Below, one piece after another: positions 43,589 through 51,279 of a DNA stretch of 64,000 bases. This stretch comes from an uncultured Oscillospiraceae bacterium. GTDB lineage: Bacteria > Bacillota > Clostridia > Oscillospirales > Acutalibacteraceae. Positions within the stretch are counted from its first letter, which is position 1. Every line of letters starts with the position of its first letter. Below the pieces are notes generated by a model. The model ran no database searches. It was not told where the DNA came from and worked only from the letters and a program-made list of their open reading frames with translations. The position numbers and the translations under genes are program-made. Location of the stretch: assembly GCA_902492045.1 (NCBI GenBank), contig CABUKB010000001.1:186001-250000 (forward strand). The letters are read 5' to 3'.

Positions 43589-43617
43589 ATTGTAACACTT
43601 TTTCAGGCTTTATTCAA
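43589..43617 (-). promoter_or_regulatory. Sigma-A promoter for recJ operon
   Basis: On the minus strand TTGAAT (43612-43617) and TACAAT (43589-43594) are 17 bases apart, about 50 bases before the recJ start. Confidence 0.8.
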
Positions 43618-43666
43618 TGCAATTCGTCTCTTTGGGCCGGCACCCCCTCTCCCGCCCCCCTAACGG

Positions 43667-43702
43667 CAAGCGGGAGAAAGCCGTTCCGCTTTCTCCCGCT
43701 TG
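43667..43702 (-). terminator. Hairpin after degV
   Basis: A perfect 14-bp stem (43689-43702 with 43667-43680), 8-base loop, without a T run on the minus strand. Confidence 0.6.
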
Positions 43703-43721
43703 GATTCCGGACCGCATCGGA

Positions 43722-44579
43722 TCATCCCGCCGCATAAGCCACGATGACCCCGCCGTCGTTGGCATAAACGGTGGATACCCCGCCGGTCGGCACGATGACA
43801 ACCCGTTGCACCGCCGGGCATTTTTCCAGAATTTCGCCCCGGAGCAGACCCGCCCGTTCCGGGCAGTTGCAGTACGCCATGGTCAGGGTTAAGGAGCGGG
43901 GCGCGGCGGCAGCGGTTTCCTCCGCGATCAAAGCGGTGAGTTTGGCGAGCGCCTGCTTCATTCCTCTGGCCTTCGCAGCCATTTTGATCTCGCCATGGCC
44001 GTCGTCGCTCATGATGGGGCACAGGGACAGCACCGAAGCCACGATGCCCGAAACCCGGTTCAGCCGCCCATTTTTGACCAGATTGCCCAAATCTTCCAGG
44101 ACGAACAGGGTTCGCATGGATTCCATAAAGCGGGTGGACTTCTCCACCACGGCGTCAAACGGATCCCCTGCGTCGATACATTCCTTCAGGTAGATCGCCA
44201 GCCGGAGTTCCCCGGCCGACGCGCTCTCGGAATCGAGGACATGGATCCGCTTTCCGGGCGATTCCTCCAGCACCATGTCCCGCGCCACCCGGGCGGAGTT
44301 ATAGGAGCCGCTGAGTTTGCTCGACAGCGTGACCACGATGCATTCCTCGCACCGCCGCATCTGCTCGGCGTACTCCTCCACCGACGGGCAGGCCGACCCC
44401 GCCGCCTGTTTGGAGGATTTCATTTCCCGAAGCAGCTTTTTGGTATCAAGGGCGGGGGTGTCCGAATACTGCGGGCCGTCGGCGACCTGCACCTTCAGTG
44501 GGGCAAAGAGCATCCCGATCTGCTCCCGCAGTTCGGGCGTGGTGTCGCAGCAGCTGTCTACCAAAATCTGAATACCCAT
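43722..44579 (-). CDS. DegV-family fatty-acid-binding protein
   Basis: A 285-residue DegV (FakB-like) protein. It begins MGIQILVDSCCDTTPELREQI, contains QAAGSACPSVEEYAEQMRRCE near residue 60, and VVTLSSKLSGSYNSARVARDMV near 88, all typical. DegV/FakB proteins bind a fatty acid and present it to the FakA kinase for phosphorylation. No FakA is in the window. GGAGG sits 5 bases before the ATG at 44579. The gene has a TTGACA promoter with an inverted repeat over its -10, so regulation by a repressor is likely. Confidence 0.9.
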   Translation of the reverse strand: MGIQILVDSCCDTTPELREQIGMLFAPLKVQVADGPQYSDTPALDTKKLLREMKSSKQAAGSACPSVEEYAEQMRRCEECIVVTLSSKLSGSYNSARVARDMVLEESPGKRIHVLDSESASAGELRLAIYLKECIDAGDPFDAVVEKSTRFMESMRTLFVLEDLGNLVKNGRLNRVSGIVASVLSLCPIMSDDGHGEIKMAAKARGMKQALAKLTALIAEETAAAAPRSLTLTMAYCNCPERAGLLRGEILEKCPAVQRVVIVPTGGVSTVYANDGGVIVAYAAG

Positions 44580-44596
44580 CTTGTCCTCCGAAAAAT

Positions 44597-44623
44597 ATAA
44601 TCTTGTTTTCAATACAAGATTAT
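44597..44623. promoter_or_regulatory. Operator-like inverted repeat over degV promoter
   Basis: Perfect 10-base arms ATAATCTTGT (44597-44606) and ACAAGATTAT (44614-44623) with a 7-base spacer. It covers the -10 and start site of degV, as a repressor site would. Confidence 0.65.
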
Positions 44624-44645
44624 CATTTTTAAACCTCCATGTCAA
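44617..44645 (-). promoter_or_regulatory. degV promoter
   Basis: On the minus strand a perfect TTGACA (44640-44645) and a TAATCT -10 (44617-44622) are 17 bases apart. A 14-base palindrome (44647-44660) lies just upstream of the -35. Confidence 0.65.
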
Positions 44646-44969
44646 GGCAGTTTAAAAACTGTTTACAAAGCCTCCGCCCCTCCGCTTCTGTCCATAGGAT
44701 ACCCGTTTTATAGGCTGCTAAACGGTCTCTATATTCCCCAAGAAGGCTGGCGCTGTCAGCACCGGAAGACGGAAAATCCCGTCCAAGGATATCGCTTCCT
44801 GAACCACCACCATCAGCAGCACAATCCGCCGAATGGGCCGAACAGAGGTTTTGAGATATTTATCCGTTTCAGCATCCGGCCGCTCCTCTCCTGCCGTCCG
44901 GCAGGGCGGCGCCTCATTTCGCCAGCAGGGGAAATGCCTAGTGAACTATCCATTTTATCACGTACCGCA
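44646..44969. other. Intergenic region without recognised gene
   Basis: About 320 bases between degV and the ribokinase operon end. I see only a short GC-rich hairpin (about 44891-44906) and the palindrome beside the degV promoter; no ORF with a ribosome site. Confidence 0.5.
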
Positions 44970-45013
44970 AAACGCCAGAGGTTTCTTCACCGGTGAAGAA
45001 ACCTCTGGCGTTT
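44970..45013. terminator. Perfect 44-bp palindrome
   Basis: The two 22-base halves are exact complements with no spacer. It ends the ribokinase operon on the minus strand, where AAACGCC arms give a short T tail inside the stem. Confidence 0.7.
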
Positions 45014-45040
45014 GCACAAAGGATGAAAGTATACACCGAA

Positions 45041-45934
45041 TCAGCCAGATGCGAGGTCGGCCTCGAGCACCTCCTGCATGGTGGGAATGGAAGGGGCGGC
45101 GCCCGGCCGGGATACCGCCAGGGAAGAAGCGACCGACGCAATGCGCAGGGCCTCCTCCGGACTTTTTCCAGAAGTCACCGCAGTCAGAAAAAAGCCGGTA
45201 AACGTATCTCCGGCGGCCGTGGTGTCAACCACCGGCACTTTGTAGATCCCGTGCCGGCAGCGGGTGTGTCCGTCGTCATACACCGCGCCGTTTTTGCCGA
45301 GCGTGAGTACCACAACGGCATTCGGAAACCGACGGCGAAACTCGCGCAGGATATCCTCCGGCGCCTCTTCCCCGGTCAATTCCCGACCCTCGATTTCATT
45401 GAGAATAAAATAGCGGATCTTATGAAGCGGCAGTTTCCCAATCTGCTCATTGATGGGGGACGGATTGAGAGCGATCTGCATGCCCCGTTCATAAGCCTTC
45501 TCCACAATATAGGGGAGAAGGTTGATTTCATTTTGCAGCAGCAGCACATCGCCCTGTGCGCAGTCCGCCAGCACCTGGTCCGCAAAAGCCTCGGATATCC
45601 GCTGATTCGCGCCGCCGTAAAGCAGAATGCAGTTCTGGCCTTTTTGATCCACCTGGATGATCGCGTGGCCGCTGGGTTCATCCAACTGGCGGACATACCG
45701 GGTATCCGCACCGCTGGCGGCCAAAAGATCGAGCAGCATCCCGCCGTCCCGTCCGATACAGCCCGCGTGCAGGACCTGTGCGCCCGCTCTGGCAAGCGCC
45801 ACCGACTGATTGAGGCCCTTGCCTCCGCAGAAACGTTCCAGCCGGTCGGATGACAGGGTTTCCCCCGCCCGGACAAAATGATCCACCGCATATACCATAT
45901 CAATATTCAGCGACCCGAAATTCAGCACTTTCAT
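45041..45934 (-). CDS. Ribokinase-family (PfkB) sugar kinase
   Basis: A 297-residue PfkB-family kinase. The N-terminal sugar motif is MVYAVDHFVRAGETL with ERFCGGKGLNQSVALARAGA near residue 36. The C-terminal ATP/catalytic motif VVDTTAAGDTFTGFFLTAV is near 242, with the catalytic Asp in AAGD. It most resembles ribokinase, phosphorylating a sugar such as ribose. Its neighbours upstream are a Gfo/Idh oxidoreductase, an SDR and an amidohydrolase on the same strand, so the true substrate may be another ribose-like sugar or a nucleoside-derived compound. Confidence 0.88.
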   Translation of the reverse strand: MKVLNFGSLNIDMVYAVDHFVRAGETLSSDRLERFCGGKGLNQSVALARAGAQVLHAGCIGRDGGMLLDLLAASGADTRYVRQLDEPSGHAIIQVDQKGQNCILLYGGANQRISEAFADQVLADCAQGDVLLLQNEINLLPYIVEKAYERGMQIALNPSPINEQIGKLPLHKIRYFILNEIEGRELTGEEAPEDILREFRRRFPNAVVVLTLGKNGAVYDDGHTRCRHGIYKVPVVDTTAAGDTFTGFFLTAVTSGKSPEEALRIASVASSLAVSRPGAAPSIPTMQEVLEADLASG

Positions 45935-45949
45935 CCGTCAAGCTCTCCT

Positions 45950-46936
45950 TTATTCCAAGCGAATTCCCGCCTGGCCGCGCATATCTTCAAGCGTTTGGCA
46001 AACCTCAAACGCCAGCTTCGACCAGTGGTCCAGTTCCTCCCGCGTTTCTTCCCGGCGGAGAATCGCCCGCGCAAAATCCGCAGCTTCTCCCCGCATAAGT
46101 TCATCCTTTGGAACATCTCCCAGCAGAAGCTCTTCCGGCGATTCCCCACGCTGGTTATGCACCATCCGGATGCCGGTCAGTTTGGAAACCGACTCCAGCA
46201 CAACCGTGCCACGGTCTCCCAAAATCTCGGAACCCAGCCGGCTCTGCCCGGTCTTGGAATAGCTCAAACTCACCTGTGTGCCCGGATAGGTCCACAGACT
46301 GCCGCCCGAGCCATCCGCCCCTGTAGGCAGAAAGGACGCCGCCGTGCGAATCCCCTCCGGCTTGCCAAACAAGTCGAGCGCCGCGTAAACACAATAGATG
46401 CCTAAGTCCATCAGGCACCCGCCGGCCATACGGGGGTTGAATACGTTGGGGACTCCCCCTTCCATCAGGCGGACGTATTGGGAAGAAAGCTGCGAAAAGT
46501 CCAGCCTCGCGGAGGTGATCCGCCCGATTTCTCCCATCGCCCGGCGCAGCACATCCCGTCCCGGGATATGCAGCAGCATAATCGCCTCCATATAGACAAG
46601 CCCATTTTTCCCCGCGAGATCCTGCAGGCGCTGGAGGCCCGCAGACGTGACGGCGATGGGCTTCTCACACAGCACATGCTTACCGTGTTCCAGAAACAGG
46701 CGGCTGTGCTCCTCGTGCAGGCTGTTCGGGCTGGCGATGTATACCGCCTCGATATCGCTTTGCGCCATCCGGACCAGATCGGTGTAAACCGGCGGGGCGC
46801 CAAATCGGGCGGCAAACGCCCGGCCCTTAGCCTCATCGCGGGAATAAACGGCGGCGAGATCCCATTTTTCCGTCAGCCGGGCGCCCCGGATATACGCCTC
46901 GGTTATCCAGCTGGTTCCAATGGTCCCGTATTTCAT
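45950..46936 (-). CDS. Gfo/Idh/MocA-family oxidoreductase
   Basis: A 328-residue NAD(P)-dependent oxidoreductase. A Rossmann fold opens with MKYGTIGTSWITEAYIRGAR; the typical VYIASPNSLHEEHSRLFLEHGKHVLCEKPIAV is near residue 65-98 and contains the EKP motif. The C-terminal alpha/beta domain follows. Family members act on sugars, inositols or other polyols. Its start overlaps the stop of the SDR gene by 4 bases, and ribokinase begins 15 bases after it. Confidence 0.9.
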   Translation of the reverse strand: MKYGTIGTSWITEAYIRGARLTEKWDLAAVYSRDEAKGRAFAARFGAPPVYTDLVRMAQSDIEAVYIASPNSLHEEHSRLFLEHGKHVLCEKPIAVTSAGLQRLQDLAGKNGLVYMEAIMLLHIPGRDVLRRAMGEIGRITSARLDFSQLSSQYVRLMEGGVPNVFNPRMAGGCLMDLGIYCVYAALDLFGKPEGIRTAASFLPTGADGSGGSLWTYPGTQVSLSYSKTGQSRLGSEILGDRGTVVLESVSKLTGIRMVHNQRGESPEELLLGDVPKDELMRGEAADFARAILRREETREELDHWSKLAFEVCQTLEDMRGQAGIRLE

Positions 46937-47712
46937 GGCCTCCCCTTCTCCATGCGTTTTTTCGGTCTTTTCCGGCTCTGCATGTGCCAGGCCAGGCGCA
47001 GCAATAGACGGTCGGGCAGCAGGCGGCTTCCCACATGCACCGCCTTCATTGACAGACCCGGCACAATCACCAGACGTCCCCGGAACAGGCCATCCACCGC
47101 CGCCTGGGCCGCCTGTTCGCTGCGCAGCCCTTTGACATGGAACCGCACGTCCGCCACGGCGTCGAATTCGGTGTCCACGGGACCCGGGCAGAACACACTG
47201 ACCGTCACCCGGCTGTCTCTGCGGCGAAGTTCTTCATGCAGGGCCTCGGTCAGACGAAGGACATAGGCTTTGGACGCATAATACGTCGACAGAAGAGGGC
47301 CCGGCAAGAACGCCGCCGAAGAGGCGACATTGAGGATGCGGCCGGAGTCCCGCTTGATAAAATCCCGATAAAACAGCTTGGTCAGCATATGCAGCGCCCG
47401 GATATTGACATCAATCAGTTTGAGCTCCCGGTCAAGCTCCGTCTCGTCGAACGCCCCGAAAACACCAAAGCCCGCGTCGTTGATGAGAATATCCACCGGC
47501 CTGGCCGACACATGCCGGTACAGTTCCATGCAGGCCGCCGGATCGGACAGGTCGCAGACATAGACCTCCACCGGAACCGGCAGTTCCTCTGCGAGTTCCC
47601 GCAAACGGTCCTCCCGCCTGGCAACCAGTACCAGTTCGACGCCTTTCGCTGACAGGCAACGGGCGATATCCCGGCCGATTCCCGAACTGGCGCCTGTGAT
47701 AACCGCCCTCAT
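46933..47712 (-). CDS. Short-chain dehydrogenase/reductase
   Basis: A 259-residue SDR enzyme. The cofactor loop TGASSGIGRDIA is at residues 6-17, NDAGFGVFGAFDE near 79, and the catalytic Ser/Tyr/Lys lie in NVASSAAFLPGPLLSTYYASKAYVLRL near 128-155 (YxxxK). It is of the classical type; the substrate is unknown. The ATG at 47712 has AAGGAG 9 bases upstream. The 4-base overlap with the Gfo/Idh gene suggests coupled translation. Confidence 0.9.
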   Translation of the reverse strand: MRAVITGASSGIGRDIARCLSAKGVELVLVARREDRLRELAEELPVPVEVYVCDLSDPAACMELYRHVSARPVDILINDAGFGVFGAFDETELDRELKLIDVNIRALHMLTKLFYRDFIKRDSGRILNVASSAAFLPGPLLSTYYASKAYVLRLTEALHEELRRRDSRVTVSVFCPGPVDTEFDAVADVRFHVKGLRSEQAAQAAVDGLFRGRLVIVPGLSMKAVHVGSRLLPDRLLLRLAWHMQSRKRPKKRMEKGRP

Positions 47713-47783
47713 CCTGTTCGTCTCCTTAATCAAACCACATTTTGGCCCGGCTGTAAAGAGGAAAATGGAAATTACCGAAACGC

Positions 47784-49373
47784 TTAACCTTCATACACGG
47801 TGGTGCCTTCCTTCACGGTGCGCCGAACCCGGATATCCCGAAGCGCTTCGGGCTCCACCGTCAACGGGTTTTGATCCAGCAGGACAAAATCCGCCAGCTT
47901 TCCTTCCCGGATGGACCCTTTGCGGTCTTCCTCAAAATACTGATACGCAGCGTTTATGGTCACGGCCCGCAAAGCCTCGAGCGGCGGGATCCGTTCCTCC
48001 GCGCCGAGGACGCGGCCGGAACGGGCGGTGCGGGTGACTGCGCAACTAACAGCCGCCAGCATGTCCGGGGGCAAAACCGGCGTATCCTGATGGAGGGTAA
48101 AGGGAAGGCCGGCGGCCAGAACCGACGCGGCCGGGCTGATTGCCGATGCGCGCGCAAGTCCGAAGTTTCGGACATGGACATCGCCCCAGTGATAGATATG
48201 AGCGGGGAAAAAAGAAGGGATCATGCCAAGCGTCCCCAACGCCGCGATTTGATCCCGGCGAAGCAGCTGGGCATGGATCATCACGGGCCGGATCCCCACC
48301 GGGCGAAGCCCCCCCAGGACCCGCTTAAAAGAGGCAATGAGCTGATCCGCCGCCGCGTCGCCGTTGCAATGGGCCAGCAACTGCCGGTTTTCCGCCAGTG
48401 CTACCCGAACGAAGGCGTCCACCGCCTCGTCGGAATGAATGGCATAGCCCCGGTATCCTGCCTCCCCGTTTTGGTACGGCTGGGTCATCCAAGCCGTCCG
48501 GCCCTGCGGAGATCCGTCCAGAAAGATTTTGTAACCGCCGAGTCTCAGCCGCCGGCAGTATCCGTCTGTATACTCCGGATTTTCATCCAGCAGACTGCGG
48601 CTGTCCTGCATATCGGGATAAGCGACCACATCGGCGACCAGCCGGCCCTCCTGGGCCATGGAGGAGAGCATCGCCCATTCCGGCCGGCGGGTCAGGCCGT
48701 CCTGTATCGTGGTGATGCCGTGGCTGAGGTAAACCCTCTGCGCGGCATCAATCAGTCTTCCGATCTGCTCCAAAGTCGGCTGCGGCATCCCGGCCGTATA
48801 GGTGGTGAAGGCGGCCTCCTCGAGATATCCCGAGGGCGTTCCGTCTTCCTCCCGCCCGATTACGCCGCCCTCCGGGTCGGCGGTTTCGGTTGTAATCCCC
48901 AGCGCCTGCAGCGCGGCGGTATTGAGCACACCCATGTGCCCGGACGCATGGGTGATTACCACGGGATGTTCGGGTGCGGCCCGGTCAAGAACCCGGCGGG
49001 ATGGATGCGCCTGCTCCTTTAAAGCGGTATGGTCGTATCCAAACCCCATGATCCAGTCCCCCGCCTTGAGACGCTTTTCCTCCCGAAACGCCCGAATCCG
49101 TTCGAGAATCTCGTCAAAACCCGCTGCGCCTTCCAACTGGACAAGCGACAAGGTGTTTGCATATGCGGTAATATGACTGTGCGGGTCAATGAAGGCGGGC
49201 AGGAGCGTTCCATGCTCCAGATCCACCTCTTTGGTATCCGTCGGCGCATCCCGCCGGACATCATCCAGTGCCCCTACCCGACGGATATAGCCGTCGACCG
49301 TCAGGACGGCTTCGGCGACGGGCGGGTTTTCCATCGTCAGGATGGTGCCGTTCGTATATAAACAGGCTCTCAC
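47784..49373 (-). CDS. YtcJ-like metal-dependent amidohydrolase
   Basis: A 529-residue amidohydrolase of the YtcJ/NfdA class. It starts at GTG with an N-terminal beta-sandwich (LYTNGTILTMENPPVAEAVL), then LLPAFIDPHSHITAYANTL with the HxH metal motif near residue 65, ITHASGHMGVLNTAALQALGI near 140, and a late SPAASVLAAGLPFTLHQDTPVLPPDMLAA segment. These enzymes hydrolyse amide or imide bonds, but few natural substrates are known. It heads a probable operon with SDR, Gfo/Idh and ribokinase (71-base gap). Confidence 0.88.
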   Translation of the reverse strand: MRACLYTNGTILTMENPPVAEAVLTVDGYIRRVGALDDVRRDAPTDTKEVDLEHGTLLPAFIDPHSHITAYANTLSLVQLEGAAGFDEILERIRAFREEKRLKAGDWIMGFGYDHTALKEQAHPSRRVLDRAAPEHPVVITHASGHMGVLNTAALQALGITTETADPEGGVIGREEDGTPSGYLEEAAFTTYTAGMPQPTLEQIGRLIDAAQRVYLSHGITTIQDGLTRRPEWAMLSSMAQEGRLVADVVAYPDMQDSRSLLDENPEYTDGYCRRLRLGGYKIFLDGSPQGRTAWMTQPYQNGEAGYRGYAIHSDEAVDAFVRVALAENRQLLAHCNGDAAADQLIASFKRVLGGLRPVGIRPVMIHAQLLRRDQIAALGTLGMIPSFFPAHIYHWGDVHVRNFGLARASAISPAASVLAAGLPFTLHQDTPVLPPDMLAAVSCAVTRTARSGRVLGAEERIPPLEALRAVTINAAYQYFEEDRKGSIREGKLADFVLLDQNPLTVEPEALRDIRVRRTVKEGTTVYEG

Positions 49374-49469
49374 CGCCGGCTTCTCCTCCCCTCTTCTCGG
49401 CTAAACTGCGAAAACGCGCAGGCTTAGTATATCCGGAATGAGGCGGTTTACCACATCGGCCGCCGGGAA

Positions 49470-50864
49470 TCACACCGCCTTCTTTTTGCGGATGATGCCT
49501 TTTACCCCCAATATCAGTCCCCGGCCGTTGACCAAAAGCATCAGCACAAATAAGGCGATCTCATAAAGAATCCAATAGGGGACCTCAGCCAGCACGCAAT
49601 AGCACTGGGTCAGCAGCACCGCCGTGTTGAGGATCAGGCGGAAATAGTGCCATTTGATGCGGACATATTTTCGGGTATCGGCCAGACGGACGGTAAAAAC
49701 CACCAGATAACAAATCAACGTCGCGGCGGCCGCGCCGTTGACCTGAAACTGCGGGATCCACCACAGGTTGAGGCCGATATTCAGGGCCGCGCTGAGTGAC
49801 GCCGTCAACAGGGAACGGACGCTTTTTTTCTCCACCATATAAATACTGCCCAAAAAATTGACCAGACAGGTAAACACGATGGAAACGACCGGCAACGGGA
49901 TATACCGCCACGCGGTATAATAGGATTCGTCGAACAGGATGAGCGGAATCACCTTGGTCAGCAGAATGGCCCCCGACGCCATCACAAACAGCAGCATGCT
50001 GTAAATATTCACAACCTTGGAATAGAAACGATCGCGCGCTTTTTGTTCGGTGATGGCCGAAATCTGCCAGGCATCCATAAATATTCCCGAAACCAGCATC
50101 ACCAGCGACGGGATTTTGCTTGCGGCTACATATAACCCATTGTAGTCGGTTCCACAGATATAGGAAATCATATACCGGTCAGAAACGTTGGTGATCCACC
50201 AGAGAATGGTGTTGGGGATCAAGGGGATGGAGTACACCAGCATAGCCTTGGCAACCGCCCGGTCCAGCTTTCGGAAACGAATATACCGGTGCAGGTTCGA
50301 CATGACAAAAAGGAATGCGACCGACAGCAAATCGGAACAAATCAGCGAGAAAATATACCCGAATACGCCCAGCCGAAAAACAACCAGATAAAGCACATTG
50401 AACAGGATGGTGGTCAGCGTACTCAGAATTCCATCGAGAGCGAACAGCTTAACCGCTCCTTTGGCCCTCACGAACTGGGCACAAAGGGACCGTAAAGAAG
50501 AAGTCAGCACGAAAATGCAGAGAAGAAATACACGGCCCGACAGGAAGGAAAGGAAGCCCAGCAACGGCGAGCAAACCATCAAAAGCAGAAATCCCGCCCC
50601 GATAGATAGCAGCCCCGTGGTAAACACATGGCTTTTTTTCACGCCTCGGTCCAGCCCAAACCGGATAACCGCGTTGGTGATACCGAGAGTCACGAGGGGC
50701 AGCAACAGGTTTCCGGTCTGCTGAATCAGGTCTACGGCCCCATACTCCGACTCCGTGAGGACAGCCGTGTACAGGCGTGTGAGGAAAAACACCAACAGTT
50801 TGGAACTGAAGGTGCCGATTGCGAAAATCAAGGTATTGGATAACAGTTTCTTATATTTATCCAC
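49470..50864 (-). CDS. Polysaccharide flippase (Wzx/MATE-like)
   Basis: A 464-residue oligosaccharide flippase with 12-14 predicted membrane spans. It starts MDKYKKLLSNTLIFAIGTFSSKLLVFFLTRLY, the usual opening for this family, followed by SEYGAVDLIQQTGNLLLPLVTLGI. It would flip lipid-linked sugar chains across the membrane. The GTG at 50864 has GGAG 8 bases upstream. The frame remains open to 51038 and reads plausibly (VELIEYDPIVREQEEAFAAL), so an N-terminal extension cannot be excluded. No other polysaccharide genes lie beside it. Confidence 0.88.
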   Translation of the reverse strand: MDKYKKLLSNTLIFAIGTFSSKLLVFFLTRLYTAVLTESEYGAVDLIQQTGNLLLPLVTLGITNAVIRFGLDRGVKKSHVFTTGLLSIGAGFLLLMVCSPLLGFLSFLSGRVFLLCIFVLTSSLRSLCAQFVRAKGAVKLFALDGILSTLTTILFNVLYLVVFRLGVFGYIFSLICSDLLSVAFLFVMSNLHRYIRFRKLDRAVAKAMLVYSIPLIPNTILWWITNVSDRYMISYICGTDYNGLYVAASKIPSLVMLVSGIFMDAWQISAITEQKARDRFYSKVVNIYSMLLFVMASGAILLTKVIPLILFDESYYTAWRYIPLPVVSIVFTCLVNFLGSIYMVEKKSVRSLLTASLSAALNIGLNLWWIPQFQVNGAAAATLICYLVVFTVRLADTRKYVRIKWHYFRLILNTAVLLTQCYCVLAEVPYWILYEIALFVLMLLVNGRGLILGVKGIIRKKKAV

Positions 50865-51132
50865 GGTCTCATCTCCGGACACTGGATATCGGACAAGCAG
50901 GGAGGACCGGCAGCTGCTCAGGGAATGAAGGGCCGCAAACGCCTCTTCCTGTTCCCTGACAATGGGATCATATTCAATTAGTTCCACAGTCCCACCACTG
51001 CCAGGGGAGCGGTCCGGGCTTCGTGCGAAAAACCGCACGATAGCTTGTCCTCATCCGCGCGGGGTTATGCGCGCGATACGGTGGAACGCCCGGGCAAGGA
51101 CTCAACTAAGCCGCTTGGACAAGGGGACGTTA
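50865..51132 (-). other. Long structured leader of flippase gene
   Basis: From the predicted transcription start near 51132 to the GTG at 50864 is about 268 bases. On the minus strand it holds a 7-bp hairpin around a U-rich loop, a GCGCG hairpin, and distant complementary pieces (GUUCCAC with GUGGAAC; CUUGUCC with GGACAAG). It may be a regulatory RNA leader; I cannot assign it to a known riboswitch class. Confidence 0.4.
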
Positions 51133-51138
51133 AATAAT

Positions 51139-51167
51139 ATTATAGCACAGTCTCCAGCATTTGACAA
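51139..51167 (-). promoter_or_regulatory. Sigma-A promoter for flippase
   Basis: On the minus strand TTGTCA (51162-51167) and TATAAT (51139-51144) are 17 bases apart. Confidence 0.82.
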
Positions 51168-51225
51168 AACGTTTCTCTTTGTGTACGCCGGATAAAGGTC
51201 CTTTTTCCAAAAGGGCCGGGACAGG

Positions 51226-51256
51226 AAAAGGCGGCAGGCGCTGGGCGCCTGCCGCC
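51226..51256 (-). terminator. Terminator of the 51-64 kb operon
   Basis: A perfect 12-bp GC-rich stem (51245-51256 with 51230-51241), 3-base loop, followed on the minus strand by TTTT. Confidence 0.8.
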
Positions 51257-51279
51257 ATAATGGGCTATACCGTGAATAA

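Noticed and set aside
50950..51010. A T-box-like GGUGGGACUGUGG tract in the flippase leader
   Set aside because: It matches the T-box consensus only partly, there is no stem I or terminator, and the downstream gene is not amino-acid related.
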